Source: Luidia sarsii (lineage: Eukaryota > Echinodermata > Asteroidea > Paxillosida > Luidiidae). Taken from it: DNA of 64,000 nucleotides. This document shows, piece after piece, positions 22,401 through 33,600 of this stretch. The notes beneath the pieces were generated by a model. The model was given only the letters and a program-made list of their open reading frames with translations, made no database searches and had not been told where the DNA came from. Numbering within the stretch: position 1 is the stretch's first letter; every line of letters begins with the position of its first letter. The DNA lies in NCBI GenBank assembly GCA_949987565.1, contig OX465118.1:8431564-8495563 (forward strand), read 5' to 3'. The position numbers and the translations under genes are program-made.

Positions 22401-25400
22401 CACATTTTTGTACAAGTGGCTATTCGCAGCACATCAGCAGGCATTGCAAAACTGTTCTTCCTCAATTCTTGGGATATGATTTTATGCATGCAGAGATTCT
22501 GCGCTGTATAGGTGAGTATTGTCACTGCTGCTGTTGTTGCTGTTGCTATTGCTAGTGTGGTTGCTGCTATTGCTGTTGTGGTTGTGGTTGCTACTGTTGT
22601 TGTCGTGGTTGTTGTTGCTGCTGCTGTTCTTGTAGTGGTTGTTGTGATTGTTGTTGCTGCTGCTATTTGATAGTGTGGTTGCTGCTATTACTGTTGTGGT
22701 TATTGTTGCTGCAGTTGTCGTACTGGTTGTTGTTTTGCTGCTGCTGTTTTTGAAGTGGTTGGTGTGGTTGTTGTGGTTGTAGTGCTGCTATTACTGCTGT
22801 GGTTATTGTTGCTGCTGTTGTCGTACTGGTTGTTGTTGTTGCTGCTGTTTTTGAAGCGGTTGGTGTGTTCGTTGTGGTTGTAGTGCTGCTATTGCTGCTG
22901 TGGTTATTGTTGCTGCTGTTGTCGTACTGGTTGTTGTTGTTGCTGCTGTTTTTGAAGTGGTTGGTGTGGTTGTTGTGGTTGTTGCTGCTATTGCTGCTGT
23001 TGTTATCGTTGCTGCAGTTGTCGTACTGGTTGTTGTCGTTGCTGCTGTTTTTGAAGTGGTTGGTGTGTTCGTTGTGGTTGTAGTGCTGCTATTGCTGCTG
23101 TGGTTATTGTTGCTGCTGTTGTCGTACTGGTTGTTGTTGTTGCTGCTGTTTTTGAAGTGGTTGGTGTGGTTGTTGTGGTTGTTGCTGCTATTGCTGCTGT
23201 TGTTATCGTTGCTGCAGTTGTCGTACTGGTTGTTGTCGTTGCTGCTGTTTTTGAAGTGGTTGGTGTGTTCGTTGTGGTTGTAGTGCTGCTATTGCTGCTG
23301 TGGTTATTGTTGCTGCTGTTGTCGTACTGGTTGTTGTTGTTGCTACTGTTTTTGAAGTGGTTGGTGTGGTTGTTGTGGTTGTAGTGCTGCTATTGCTGCT
23401 GTGGTTATTGTTGCTGCTGTTGTTGTACTGGTTGTTGTCGTTGCTGCCGTTTTTGAAGTGGTTGGTGTGTTCGTTGTGGTTGTAGTGCTGCTATTGCTGC
23501 TGTGGTTATTGTTGCTGCTGTTGTCGTACTGGTTGTTGTTGTTGCTACTGTTTTTGAAGTGGTTGGTGTGGTTGTTGTGGTTGTAGTGCTGCTATTGCTG
23601 CTGTGGTTATTGTTGCTGCTGTTGTTGTACTGGTTGTTGTGGTTGTTGTGGTTGTGGTTGTTGTGGTTGGTGTTGTGGTTGTGGTTGTTGTGGTTGTTGT
23701 GGTTGGTGTGGTTGTTGTGGATGGTGTTGTGGTTGTGGTTGATGTGGTTGGTGTGGTTGGTGTGGATGATGTGGTTGGTGTGGATGGTGTTGTGGTTGTG
23801 GTTGTTGTGGTTGTTGTGGTTGTTGTGGTTGTTGTGGTTGTTGTGGTTGTTGTGGTTGGTGTGGTTGTTGTGGTTGTGGTTGTTGTGGTTGGTGTGGATG
23901 GTGATGTGGTTGCAGTTGTTGTGGTTGTTGTGGTTGGTGTTGTGGTTGTTGTGGTTGTTGTGGTTGTAGTGGTTGTAGTGGTTGGTGTGGTTGGTGTGGT
24001 TGTTGTGGATGGTGTTGTGGTTGTGGTTGTTGTGGTTGTTGTGGTTGTTGTGGTTGTGGTTGTTGTGGTTGATGTGGTTGGTGTGGTTGTTGTGGATGGT
24101 GTTGTGGTTGTGGTTGATGTGGTTGGTGTGGTTGGTGTGGATGGTGTGGTTGGTGTGGATGGTGTTGTGGTTGTGGTTGTTGTGGTTGTTGTGGTTGTTG
24201 TGGTTGTTGTGGTTGGTGTGGTTGTTGTGGTTGTGGTTGTTGTGGTTGATGTGGTTTGTGTGGTTGGTGTGGATGGTGTTGTGGTTGCAGTTGTTGTGGT
24301 TGTTGTGGTTGGTGTTGTGGTTGTTGTGGTTGTTGTGGTTGTAGTGGTTGTAGTGGTTGGTGTGGTTGGTGTGGTTGTTGTGGATGGTGTTGTGGTTGTG
24401 GTTGTTGTGGTTGTTGTGGTTGTTGTGGTTGTTGTGGTTGTGGTTGTTGTGGTTGATGTGGTTGGTGTGGTTGTTGTGGATGGTGTTGTGGTTGTGGTTG
24501 TTGTGGTTGATGTGGTTGGTGTGGTTGGTGTGGTTGGTGTGGATGGTGTTGTGGTTGTTGTTGTTGATGTTATTGTTGTCTTTGTCGTCATTGAAATCTC
24601 TACAACAGAAGGAATTTCTGTCAGGAATGACAGCCTCTATTGCGGGGATTACCTTGAGTATGGAGTGGCAGGAGGACGGCATGTGCTCAAAGATGTCCCT
24701 CTTCTCCGGCGTGGGGTCCCGCGCTCTCTCCTCGGCCAGCCAGAGCTCCTTGTCCGTATCGTCCAGGGTCTTGGTGATGTTGCGCAGGCCGGCCGACCTG
24801 AGCGGTCCCCTGTAGGGCTTGTACTTGAACTTGCGCGGCTTGGCCTCGGAGGGCTGAGGGTAATCAAAGAGACGGGAGGAGATCGGATGAGATGCCGAGA
24901 GACATTGGCCTGGCTAAGGTTCAGTCTCCGGAGCTTCTCTCTCTTTCTTTCTTTCTTTCTTTCATTCATCCATTTTAAAGTAAAAAGGCATGAAAACTGG
25001 AAGCATGTGCTTTGAAAAAGAATCCAAAGCATCAATAAAGAACTCCAGTCTGTGTTTTCAGCTTTTGGATAACAGAGACGCAGCCGGAGCCGAAGACTAA
25101 GCTGGGTTTTGGAAAAAGGGCCCAAGTCGCGTTGAGGAAATAACATTTGATCAAGACAAAGTTTTGTCAAATGTTTAGCTCTTCGTATTGATTAGCGGCT
25201 TCAAACTTGAGACCTGTCCAGTCTCTGATGCTGTGAAGCCAAGTCCTTGTAGGTCTTACAATCTTACTTGGCACCATCTGCCCCCCCCCCCCCTGCTGTA
25301 ACAAAATGTTTGTAAGACCGCAAGGTCGGCAAACTGCTTCCTGACCTAAAGGACCCAAATTGGATTTGGTAATGGTTCTGCTAGTGGGCTGAGGGCATTC

Positions 25401-28400
25401 AAAGTTGGATGCACTGCATTTTTCAATCCTGCCCCTAACCAACTCCTGATATACACACACCTAGTCTACACACATGTGATTCCCCTATACAAGTACGCTC
25501 TCTGATTTCCGAAATTCCAAAGGTCAACCAGTTTGCACTCAAGTGTTTTTTCTTTATTTTATTTTTTTATTATTATTATTTTTTTATACAAAACCCAATC
25601 CCGCCAACTACGGTCAAGAATGACAAACGGCGCTGGAGGGAATTAAAAAATCTCACAAAAACAAAATACAACAGGCAAAGAGCTCGCACAGCAACATTAA
25701 TAGGACTTTAGAAAAAGATGCCTAGAAATGTAATACATGAAGCCGTGGACTATGTCTGGCCAATCAAGAAATGATGTACAGCCTCCTTAAAACTCTCAGC
25801 CCCCTCCTTTGAGGGCTGCCCAATGATATCAGGGGGAAGCCTATTGCAGATGTTGACAGCGACTGGCAAAAAAACTCCTGTCATAGTCCAGCAGAGTCTG
25901 GCTTAATTTCCACAACTCGTTTCAACATCACAGGCACTAGAGAAGAGGCTGTTGAGAACAATTGCTTTGAGGGCTGCCCAATGTCGAGGCAGAGGTAGTC
26001 TCTGCGTACCTTCTCCGGTGCCGCTGGCTCCGCGTCCTTCTCGTCTCCCACTCCGTCCTCCTGCTCCTCCTCCTGGATGTCCGGGGGCCTGGCCACGGGG
26101 GCATAGGTCTCCTCCCCCTCCACGATGGTGCCCGTCTCGTTGACGGAGGTGGGCAGGTCCGACAGGATCTCGGGCTGCGACAGCCGGCTGATGGAGGTCA
26201 CGTCCGTGTCGGGCTCCGAGACCGGCGGCGAGAGCGGGGGCTGGGGCTGGCGGGGCACCGAGCCCTGGGCCCAGGCGTCGGGCGTGCAAGGCAGCGGCTC
26301 TGCAACGGAACAATGGCCCCCCAAAAAAAACTTGAGATTTATGTCTATTGGCAAACAGAACATAACGCTTTTCCGCATCTGGTTCTCGTTAAAAAAAAAT
26401 TGAAAAAAAAATAATGAAAAAAAGAAACTGAAAAAATAATTGAAAAAAAAATTGGAAAAAAAAATGAAAAAAAAAATTGAAAAAAAAAAAATTGAAAAAA
26501 AAAATTGACATCAACGGGATTCGAACTCATAGCCTCAATTCCTAACCCAAAACGTAAGTGCATATCTTGTGCACAAAGTCTAAGGGACTTGAGTATGACA
26601 TTCAAAAATTCATAATAAATCCAAACAGTGGTTAATCGACTCCATACCTAAGATTTTAAATGTGTAGCACAACAGCTAACTGCACCCCAAATTTCGAGAA
26701 GATTGACCAATGGCAAATATGTGTTTTAAAAACACGCATTTTGATGATGTCACAATTGCGTCATGGGATTTTTGCCCCAGAGGTTGTTTCTAAACTACAT
26801 CCCCAATAGATATAAATGAAAAGATCCATCCCACATTAGAAGAAGTAGCGCATACTGCCAACATACTGCCAACTGCTCATTGACATAGCCCTTACACTTC
26901 ATAAAACAAACCACAGCTGCCAACCTATCTTGCAGGAAATTAAATCTCAAAACAATTAGAGGGCCTGACGTTTCGATCCTAGCAGGACCTTTCTCAAAGG
27001 CAAAGTGACAAGGACAAACATAGACAGTCAGGGGGAGGAAAGTCCTGACACACATGACAGAGGAAGGACAAAAGGGAAGGGAGTGGGATGCAGATGTACA
27101 TTGAGGGAGGGGAGATTAGGGAAAACAACCACGCCTAGAAAAAAAAAAAAAAATGGACAGTACTGATCAAATCCTACCTTCTTCCTCTTGCCACGTGAAA
27201 TTTTCTTCAGGTTTTTCCTCTCCCTCATCACGGGCAAGAAATCGCCACTAGTAAGAAAGAGGAAAAGGAAACATATTTGAACTCATTCTGAATACAGGGT
27301 AGCAGAAGGAATCTTGTTGACAGACTTTAGGGGTCACAACCTGGGATTGGTTTGGCCGGCTATTCCACTGCAATTTTTCCCCCAGAGCCATTTCAGTTAG
27401 GGTTGACCTTACAATTTCTTCACTGCACCAATCCAGGTGGAATGGACCGTACCGATGCTCGATTACGACCGCCATAACGTACTCCTGGGTCCAACCCCAA
27501 ATTGAATTGCATTCTCACCGATTCAAAAATCACAATTAGAGTTTTAAGGACTGTACCGTCGGTAATTAGGTTTGAAACGGCGAAGCCACCATTTTCAATT
27601 TTACCTCTATGATCTGAAGGATGGCATCTCTCGCTTGGCAGACTGTGTAGGGGTACAGCTGCTTCTGTATGTAGTTTTCATAGATGACATGGAGTGCCGA
27701 GTTGACAATGTCCCCGACAATGTCAACGCTGAAGTCCTCTCCTTCTTCCTTGTCTAGTAAAGTTCCCCTGGTGGTGAAACAAAAAACCCAGATGAAAATC
27801 AATACAGTGGTTAATAACAATCTAATATTTATAATTAGCTTCAATGAGACAGTATTTCAAAGAGGGTCGGAAAGCCGCCCTATCTGGTGATCCCTCAAAA
27901 GATTTGGAGTGTCAAACTTCAAAGGGATGCACACAAAAAAAGTATTGCACATCATTGAATAAGACCGGAGATGCCTGAGAAGAAAAGATCTTGAGAGCTC
28001 CACATCCCAGCCTGGCTCATCACCCCACATCCCCTGTCCCCACTGTAACAAATATTTCCGGACGAAGACTGGCTTGTTCGGCCATCTTCGCAGGGCAACA
28101 GCGCTACAGGCAACAGCGCTAAACATTATACAAACTCCAACTGTGGAATTTGAATTCCGCTGGAATGGACCATGTCTATTTTGCATTGATGTGATTGCAA
28201 TCAAGGGTTTAACTCCCAAACCTAGTACAAATCGAATGAAACCAACGCTTATTAAAGTACACCAGCCGAAAGCTCAACAAGACATTTGTGTTGGAGTTTG
28301 ACGGGCTCGATGTGGTCAGGGGTGAGAGGGCAGGAATAACTGTTTGCTTCCTACCAATCTGTCTCCGTGAATCGGCCAGGTATGACGTCTGTATTCACCG

Positions 28401-28491
28401 GTGGCACAGGCACGGAGGTGCTTCCCCCGCGATCCTTGTCTTTGTCCTTCCCTTTGTCCGCACGAGACTTGGACACCGTCGCTCGAGACAT
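19457..28491 (-). CDS. C2orf81 homologue (uncharacterised conserved protein)
   Basis: Nine minus-strand exons: 28491-28355, 27767-27605, 27247-27178, 26299-26010, 24853-24653, 22346-22243, 21687-21524, 20414-20275 and 19759-19457. Phases agree throughout, giving 523 residues (human C2orf81 is about 600). The start is the first Met of the first exon (MSRATVSKSRADKGKDKD). Orthology rests on the N-terminal half: VIPGRFTETDW, then DIVGDIVNSALHVIYENYI, PYTVCQARDAILQIIEWRF, LARDEGE and PDAWAQGSVP, each with a counterpart in the human protein in the same order. The C-terminal half is Pro/Ser-rich with DLSPGVVVKEGNRTKRG near the end. No enzyme motif, signal peptide or TM segment is seen, and the function is unknown to me. 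It is head to head with ENKD1. Introns hold huge G/T-rich arrays. Confidence 0.9.
19820..19940 (+). repeat. R1 family copy
   Basis: TCTACAAAAATGATGCAAAC leads into GGGCCTGACGTTTCGATCC and GAGCAGGACCTTTCTCAAAG, in the last intron of the C2orf81 homologue. Confidence 0.75.
20555..20790. mobile_element. R5 MITE-like element
   Basis: CATTGTAACTAACGATCAATG on the left and GTTACGATGCATCGTAAGG on the right, with ACAGAAACCATACGGGCC inside. Related copies lie at 50745-50850 and 57690-57860. Intronic. Confidence 0.6.
21270..21350. repeat. R2 family fragment
   Basis: GTGTCACCGCAAAACCTTCC followed by CACCATGCAAACCTTCAAG, the R2 end motif. Intronic. Confidence 0.6.
21755..21835. repeat. R1 family fragment
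   Basis: GGGCCTGACATTTCGATCC and AGCAGGACCTTTCTCAAAGG, then a truncated facing arm GGCCTTTGAGAAAGGTC, which runs directly into the 31-bp array. Confidence 0.75.
21825..22125. repeat. 31-bp tandem repeat, about 9-10 copies
   Basis: The unit AGAGAGATCTACTCCTCTAA plus GCCAAAGACCA recurs with single-base changes between 21825 and 22125, in an intron. The first unit seems to grow out of the R1 arm (GAGAAAGGTCTACTCC), suggesting that the array was seeded by an R1 end. Confidence 0.9.
22138..22185. repeat. R1 fragment
   Basis: GGACCTGGTGTAAGGATACTC then GTAGGACCTTTCTCAAAGGC: the right part of an R1 core right after the 31-bp array. Confidence 0.5.
22519..23640. repeat. 101-bp G/T-rich tandem array, about ten units
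   Basis: A unit with GTGGTTATTGTTGCTGCTG, TCGTACTGGTTGTTG and GTTTTTGAAGTGGTTGGTG repeats every 101 bp (for example 22799, 22900, 23300, 23401, 23502, 23603). Neighbouring units differ in a set pattern, so a two-unit (about 200-bp) higher-order repeat is present. The period is not a multiple of three, so the open frames are compositional. Intron of the C2orf81 homologue. Confidence 0.9.
23640..24590. repeat. (TTGTGG)n / GGTTGGTGT minisatellite
   Basis: About 950 bp of TTGTGG, GGTTGGTGT and GGATGGTGT units continuing the previous array. It ends about 60 bases from the donor of exon 24853-24653. Large spurious frames (poly-Val, poly-Leu/Trp, poly-Thr, poly-Asn/His) arise on both strands. Confidence 0.9.
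24870..26000. other. Intron of the C2orf81 homologue; only a short TTTC run recognised
   Basis: Between the donor of exon 26299-26010 and the acceptor at 24854 I see a (TTTC)n tract near 24940-24963, a C-run at 25283-25293 and a T/A-rich tract near 25548-25585. Nothing is gene-like. Confidence 0.5.
26393..26512. repeat. A-rich repeat, TTGAAAAAAAA-type unit
   Basis: About ten units of ATTGAAAAAAAA/AATGAAAAAA between exons, 95 bp upstream (in transcript sense) of the acceptor of exon 26299-26010. Confidence 0.85.
26925..27145 (+). mobile_element. R1 family, long copy
   Basis: GGGCCTGACGTTTCGATCC, AGCAGGACCTTTCTCAAAGG, GTGACAAGGACAAACATAG, then purine-rich sequence to an A-run. The right end lies about 30 bp from the donor of exon 27247-27178. 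Confidence 0.8.
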
Positions 28492-28749
28492 TTTGGCATT
28501 CAATCACGTCAGGGCCTACAGTGAATTTTGGCTGGAAAATGAAGTGAACAAAATAGTGCGACGGTGAAAATCTGGCCTTTTGAAATCCAAGCCTATTTCA
28601 CTCAGTATTACTAGCTAATATTAATTTGTCTTTGAACATTAAATGTATGATTGTTATTGTTAAGTGTGATGTAGTGCTAAGACAAAACTAACACTGAAAC
28701 AGTTGATTCAAAATTTTAAGAGCAGTTATGAAATATCAATTATATTTAT

Positions 28750-28912
28750 ACATTCTTAAAATTTAGTGGGCCTGACGTTTCGATCCTAGCAGGAACTTTC
28801 TCTGCCTTTGAGAAAGGTCCTGCTAGGATCGAAACGTCAGGCCCACTAAATTTTAAGATTTACATTTTGGTAATTTTAGTCAGTAAGCAGTTTGCAACAT
28901 TTTTGTATATCA
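28750..28912. mobile_element. R1 family, perfect head-to-head palindrome
   Basis: AAATTTAGTGGGCCTGACG...GCAGGAACTTTCTC is followed at once by GCCTTTGAGAAAGGTCCTGC...CAGGCCCACTAAATTT and the family tail TAAGCAGTTTGCAACATTTT. It lies just upstream of the C2orf81 homologue start. Confidence 0.9.
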
Positions 28913-28995
28913 TATTTATACATTACTTAATACATGTATTACTATTTAGAAATTAGACTAAATGGGCCTAGAGGCTGTAGAGGCTACATTTCCTT

Positions 28996-29082
28996 TAGTT
29001 GCGGTAAACGTAATACTCATCCTCCCGAGGGTCAGAGACCTCCGACCCTCGGGAGGATGACGGCTACAGTTACCGCAACTTG
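28996..29082. repeat. Hairpin-forming inverted repeat
   Basis: Arms AGTTGCGGTAA...CATCCTCCCGAGGGTC and GACCCTCGGGAGGATG...TTACCGCAACT pair over most of about 38 bp each, around a short loop near 29032. It sits between the two divergent genes. Confidence 0.85.
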
Positions 29083-29565
29083 AATTGATCATGAAACATT
29101 GAAAATGAAAGTGAAAAATAAGTTCGGACTACGAGGGCCTGACACTGTGTAAATATCTGAATCTAGTATTACTATTAAGTATTAGCATGGAGCCTGGAGG
29201 TAGGAAACCTCCATGGTATTACTATTACTAGCTATGCTTAGTATTAGTAATACTTATTACTAATATTAGTAATACAAATATTAGTAATGGTAATAGTAAT
29301 TAGTAGTATGAAAACAGTCACTTTTCATTTAATGTAATAAAATGCTAAATAGTTTGTTAGGTCCCAAAATATTATACAAATAAATAAGGTTAACATTAAT
29401 AAACATTATTCAATGATCAATCAATTATTGAAATAATTACTAATTAGTGTTAAAATTATGCCTAACAAAAGAAACATGGCCATGGGCCTAAGGAATGGTT
29501 CTCCATGGACGCATCGCCATGTCAACTCCACAACTTTTTAGGAATCGCTTTTTTTAACGGTTTCA

Positions 29566-29665
29566 GGTCCACTCGGTCCGTAACCAACGCGGTCCCTATG
29601 GGATTTGTGCGTGCACATTTTCCCATAGGGAGTTAGCGACCAAGTTGGTCACGGACCGAGTTGAC
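29566..29665. mobile_element. Short hairpin MITE
   Basis: ACTCGGTCCGTAACCAACGC and CCCTATGGGA are mirrored by TCCCATAGGG and GACCAAGTTGGTCACGGACC plus GAGT. About 95 bp, arms about 34-40 bp with a few mismatches. Confidence 0.8.
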
Positions 29666-29924
29666 TGACTGACACCCGATTTGACAGTTTTGTATCAATG
29701 TATGTTCTATATTTTTCTCTGAATATATCCAGAAAGCATGATAACTTACAAATAACACCCTACATCTCCTCTGCAGGTTAACGCAGTCCTTGGTTTGTTC
29801 GGTAGTTGCCTGCGATAAAAAAAAGTTGGTGCACTTTTGTAAACGATGCCCTGTCAACAATCAATTTTCTTCTCTTTTTTTGGCTTCAACTCCGACCCTG
29901 CTGCCTTTCACGCACGGCACCATT

Positions 29925-30111
29925 GGGCAAGCGATTCAAGATGGCGGCGGCGTTGCTGTGGAAACCGCGCATGACCGTTTGGGAGACGGCCCTCGGGGCC
30001 CTCTTCTGATTGGCCGCTCGTCCAGAGAATGGATATGACGTCATGCATTGTTGTGCAGATATTTTAAAATGAAGCTGACGGAGCTGTGCTAGGAAACGGC
30101 GTTTTCGCGTT
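29925..30111 (+). promoter_or_regulatory. ENKD1 promoter and non-coding first exon
   Basis: A GC-rich block holds AAGATGGCGGC (29938-29948, YY1-type), GTTGCTGTGGAAAC (29952-29965, close to the RFX X-box consensus with one clear mismatch in the second half-site), an inverted CCAAT box ATTGG (29009-like word at 30009-30013) and the full palindromic CRE ATGACGTCAT (30035-30044). The untranslated first exon would end at 30111, before a strong donor GTAAGT, and splice to the acceptor at 30590-30591, 22 bases before the ENKD1 ATG. The transcription start itself is not determined. The site mix is typical of a TATA-less promoter of a ciliary/housekeeping gene. Confidence 0.6.
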
Positions 30112-30613
30112 GTAAGTACGATTTATCAAACTGTCGCTGTAAACCGAGCGATGATTTTCAGAAGTTACAAGGATCATGTGAATATCCTCGATGTATTCCG
30201 GGTCACGGCCCGATCTGCATTGCGTTTTATCCTGAAAAAGATCAATATTCGTTCGGTACGGCAGCGGTCAGACACAATTGCTAGATTGTTTTCCGAGGAC
30301 TCACCCGAGTAACTTCTCCCCAAACGGCATTTTTATAATTTTAAACATTTATTAAGACGATCCGTGTCGCTAGCTACGTCGAATGGAAAAGATAATGGAT
30401 CAGCCGTTCTATCATGTACTAGTGCCCTTGAATGTAACGCATGTCTTTATCCAAGGCTTGTAAGTTGTAGCCTTTGGCTTTGCTTAGTTTTTTTGGGGGG
30501 GTGATTGGTAAAGAATGACCTCGAGGCAGAATGCCGTTGTCGGGATGCACTTTCTTTGATAGATTTCACTTTCCCTCCGTACGCACAACAGGACGCAGTC
30601 TTGACCCACGATC

Positions 30614-33600
30614 ATGCTCTCGAATCCCTACGCGACAGACCCGGCCTACGGGGGCAGCAAGGAGGCCTGCTGGGTGGACGTGGAGAGCCGCCCCAACCCG
30701 CGAGTCAGGCCCGAGGCCGACGATATCTACCAGAAAGGGCAGCAGGGCTGCGTGGGGCGGCTGCTGCAAGTGCAGGGCGAGCCCGTCTACAGGCCGCCCT
30801 CCAGGCAGAGTGAGTGCCCCCAATTTCCCCTGGAATGGTAATTGGTCCCCCCCCCAAAAAAAAAAAAAAAAAAAAAAAAAAGAAGCTGTGCTTCCGGTTT
30901 CCCGGCCGACCCTATTTTGATGGCACCACCCTCACGCTTTGCATGGCACGTGCTGATTGGAAAGAACAAAATTCTCGGGTTAAGAGATTTGAGAAGCTGT
31001 TGCGCGCTGTCTAAATGCCAACTGCGATCTGCAGCCGATTTCAAGAGAAGTTGCGTAAGTTACGCAACGTACAAATGTTGCGTAAGTCTTGCGCCTCTGA
31101 CTCTTTTCAGCAATATTTTAGCAAAGGCAGCCAAATGTTGCGTAAGTTACGCAACGAAATGTCGAGTACGCAACATCTGAAGTTTTGTGAAATCGTCTGC
31201 AGATTTGAAGGTTTGCATGGCGTAAGAATGCAAACGTTTTGGGCCGAGTACGCACACTGCTGGGCCATACTCCATCTCAAGAGAGAATCACCTCTCATGG
31301 CGTCGCCGGCAACTGTTCCCACTTTAAAGCGCAGACCGCTTCTCTTTCGTGCAGAGCCGGAGCCCAAGGACTTTGGCCGGGACAACGTGCGTCGGATGCG
31401 CCAGATCCAGTCCGTGAACCGGCGCAAGAAGACGGAGGAGGTGAAGACGGCCAAGCAGCCTGTGAAGGTCCTGCCCCAGTCCGTCAAGTACAAGGAGGTC
31501 TCCTCCAAGGTAGCTGAGCACGTCAAGGTGAGTTGAGGGAGGGAGAGGGGAAGAGGGAGGGAGAGAGAGAGGGGGCAGAGAGAGGGAGGAGAAAGAGCGG
31601 CAGAGAGAGAGAGGGGCAGAGAGAGAGAGGGGCAGAGAGAGAGGGCCATGGGGGAGGGAGAGAGAGGTTGAAAGAGGGAGAGAAAGAGAGGGGCAGAGAG
31701 AGAGAGGGGCAGAGAGAGAGAGGGGCAGAGAGAGAGGGCCATGGGGGAGGGAGAGAGAGGTTGAAAGAGGGAGAGAAAGAGAGGGGGAGAGAGGAGAGAG
31801 GGAGGGAGAGAACAAGGGGGAGAGAGAGAAGAGGGAGAGAGAGAAGGGGGAGAGAGGAAAGGGGGAGAGAGAGAGAGAGAGAAAGAGAGAGGGAGAGAGA
31901 GAAGGGGGAAGGGAGAGAGCCTGGCTGTTGTGTCCAAGCTCAGACCAAGTGCTCATTATATGTTGGCAAATACAAACCCTCATAGCATTACATTCTCAAT
32001 GACGCAAAAGTCATATTCTAACTAAATGGGGACCCTGTCACCCCTGCTATACACTGTACAGATTGAAATCCACCCCACGAACTTGAGCAGCTTGGTGGTC
32101 AAGTGGATAAGACCCCTTCTATAGGAACCAGGAGTCACCTGTATCTTTTCAATGGGCAACAAAGCAAAGCACGCACTGCCTAACTACTCATCTAAGTAGG
32201 GCAAACCCTCGTTGAACTACATTCTCCGCACCGAGTCATACGTTAGCAACGCTTGACCGCAAGCACCCAATCCTCAGGATGATTAGGGCAAACTCTCATT
32301 GAATTCAGAGTCACGTTGAGCTTTGTTTTGTTTTTCTGCTGTTTCAGAAACCTGCCCCGGACCCGCGTCCCGCCTCGGCCAATTTTCTGCGCTCCCACAG
32401 CAGGACCGGCGGCACCCCAAAGGTCAGAGGGAGGTCGCCCAGTCCGGCCCCCAGACCCCAGACAGCCCCAAATGTAAGTTAAGCGCCACAAGCAAAGCCT
32501 CTCCAAAAACTGTACGAGGGTCTGACGTGTCGATCCCAGCAGGACCTTCCTCAAAGGCAGAGGTCCTGCAGAGATTGAAAACTTAGGCCACCTACATTTT
32601 TGGAGACTTGCAATTGGCTCATGTATAAAGTGAGATAGCAGTTTGCAACATTTGTATATGACTTCAAGACAAATGAAAATTGAAAAATGGCAAAGAAAAC
32701 TTGAGCCTGACAACCCTGGGACCTGTGGTTTTACGTACCAGCTGGTTTCAAGTCCAAGTTTTCTGCGTTGTAATTTTCTTTTTTTTTCTTTTTACTTTAT
32801 GTGTCTGAGAAACGAACTTAATTATTTTGCCCTTAGAGTTCAGACTAGTACTCTTTGTGGAATGGAGGAGATTTATTCAAAGGGGTTTAGATCAAAACAC
32901 TGCTGACCAACTTAGGGACTGGTAGCTAAACGTTTCGGGTAGTGTGTACTCTGCCCGCCATCAGTCTCCTGACGGCAGGCAGAGTACGAAAGCGAAGTGT
33001 TACATGGTGTCACCGCAAACTTTGCACTTCGTACTTCCACCATGCAAACCTTCAAGTCTTAAATCTAACCTAGGGAACAAATGGTACATGTATTAAATTA
33101 CACATATACTGGCCTGTGCTGCAGGATGAGATCACGGGAGGGGGGGGGAGGAGCTCAAATCGAAGGGAGTATTGTGTATTTGATGGGGGGATGATTCTCT
33201 GTTTGACTGGCAGGCCAAGACGGAGACAGATGCCAACTTCATTGCCCACAACGCCCGCCAGGTCAAGGGCTACCAGGCCCCTCGGCCTCCCTCGGCCCTG
33301 GCCGCTGAGTCGCTCAAGATCAAGCAGATCAAGGACATGCAGACCTACCAGAAGGGCAGCGTGCCCAAATAGTGAGTCCCCCCCGCCCCGTCCCGTCATT
33401 GCAATTGGTTTGCACCATGGGTAGACATACTAGCATGTGTGAGAATGTGATTTCATGAGGGTTTGCCCTACTTCAAATGAGGGTGTGGCCCGCTAGATGT
33501 GTAATTAGGTGGCAACTCGGCAGGATTCTAACCCCGCCACAACTCTTAGCCACTTGACCACCAAGTGAATGGTGTATTTGAATTTGTGTAGCAGCAGGTA

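Noticed and set aside
23405..25015. Poly-Val, poly-Thr and Asn/His-rich frames of 350-470 codons
   Set aside because: Pure products of the TTGTGG/101-bp arrays; real exons of the C2orf81 homologue begin beyond them.
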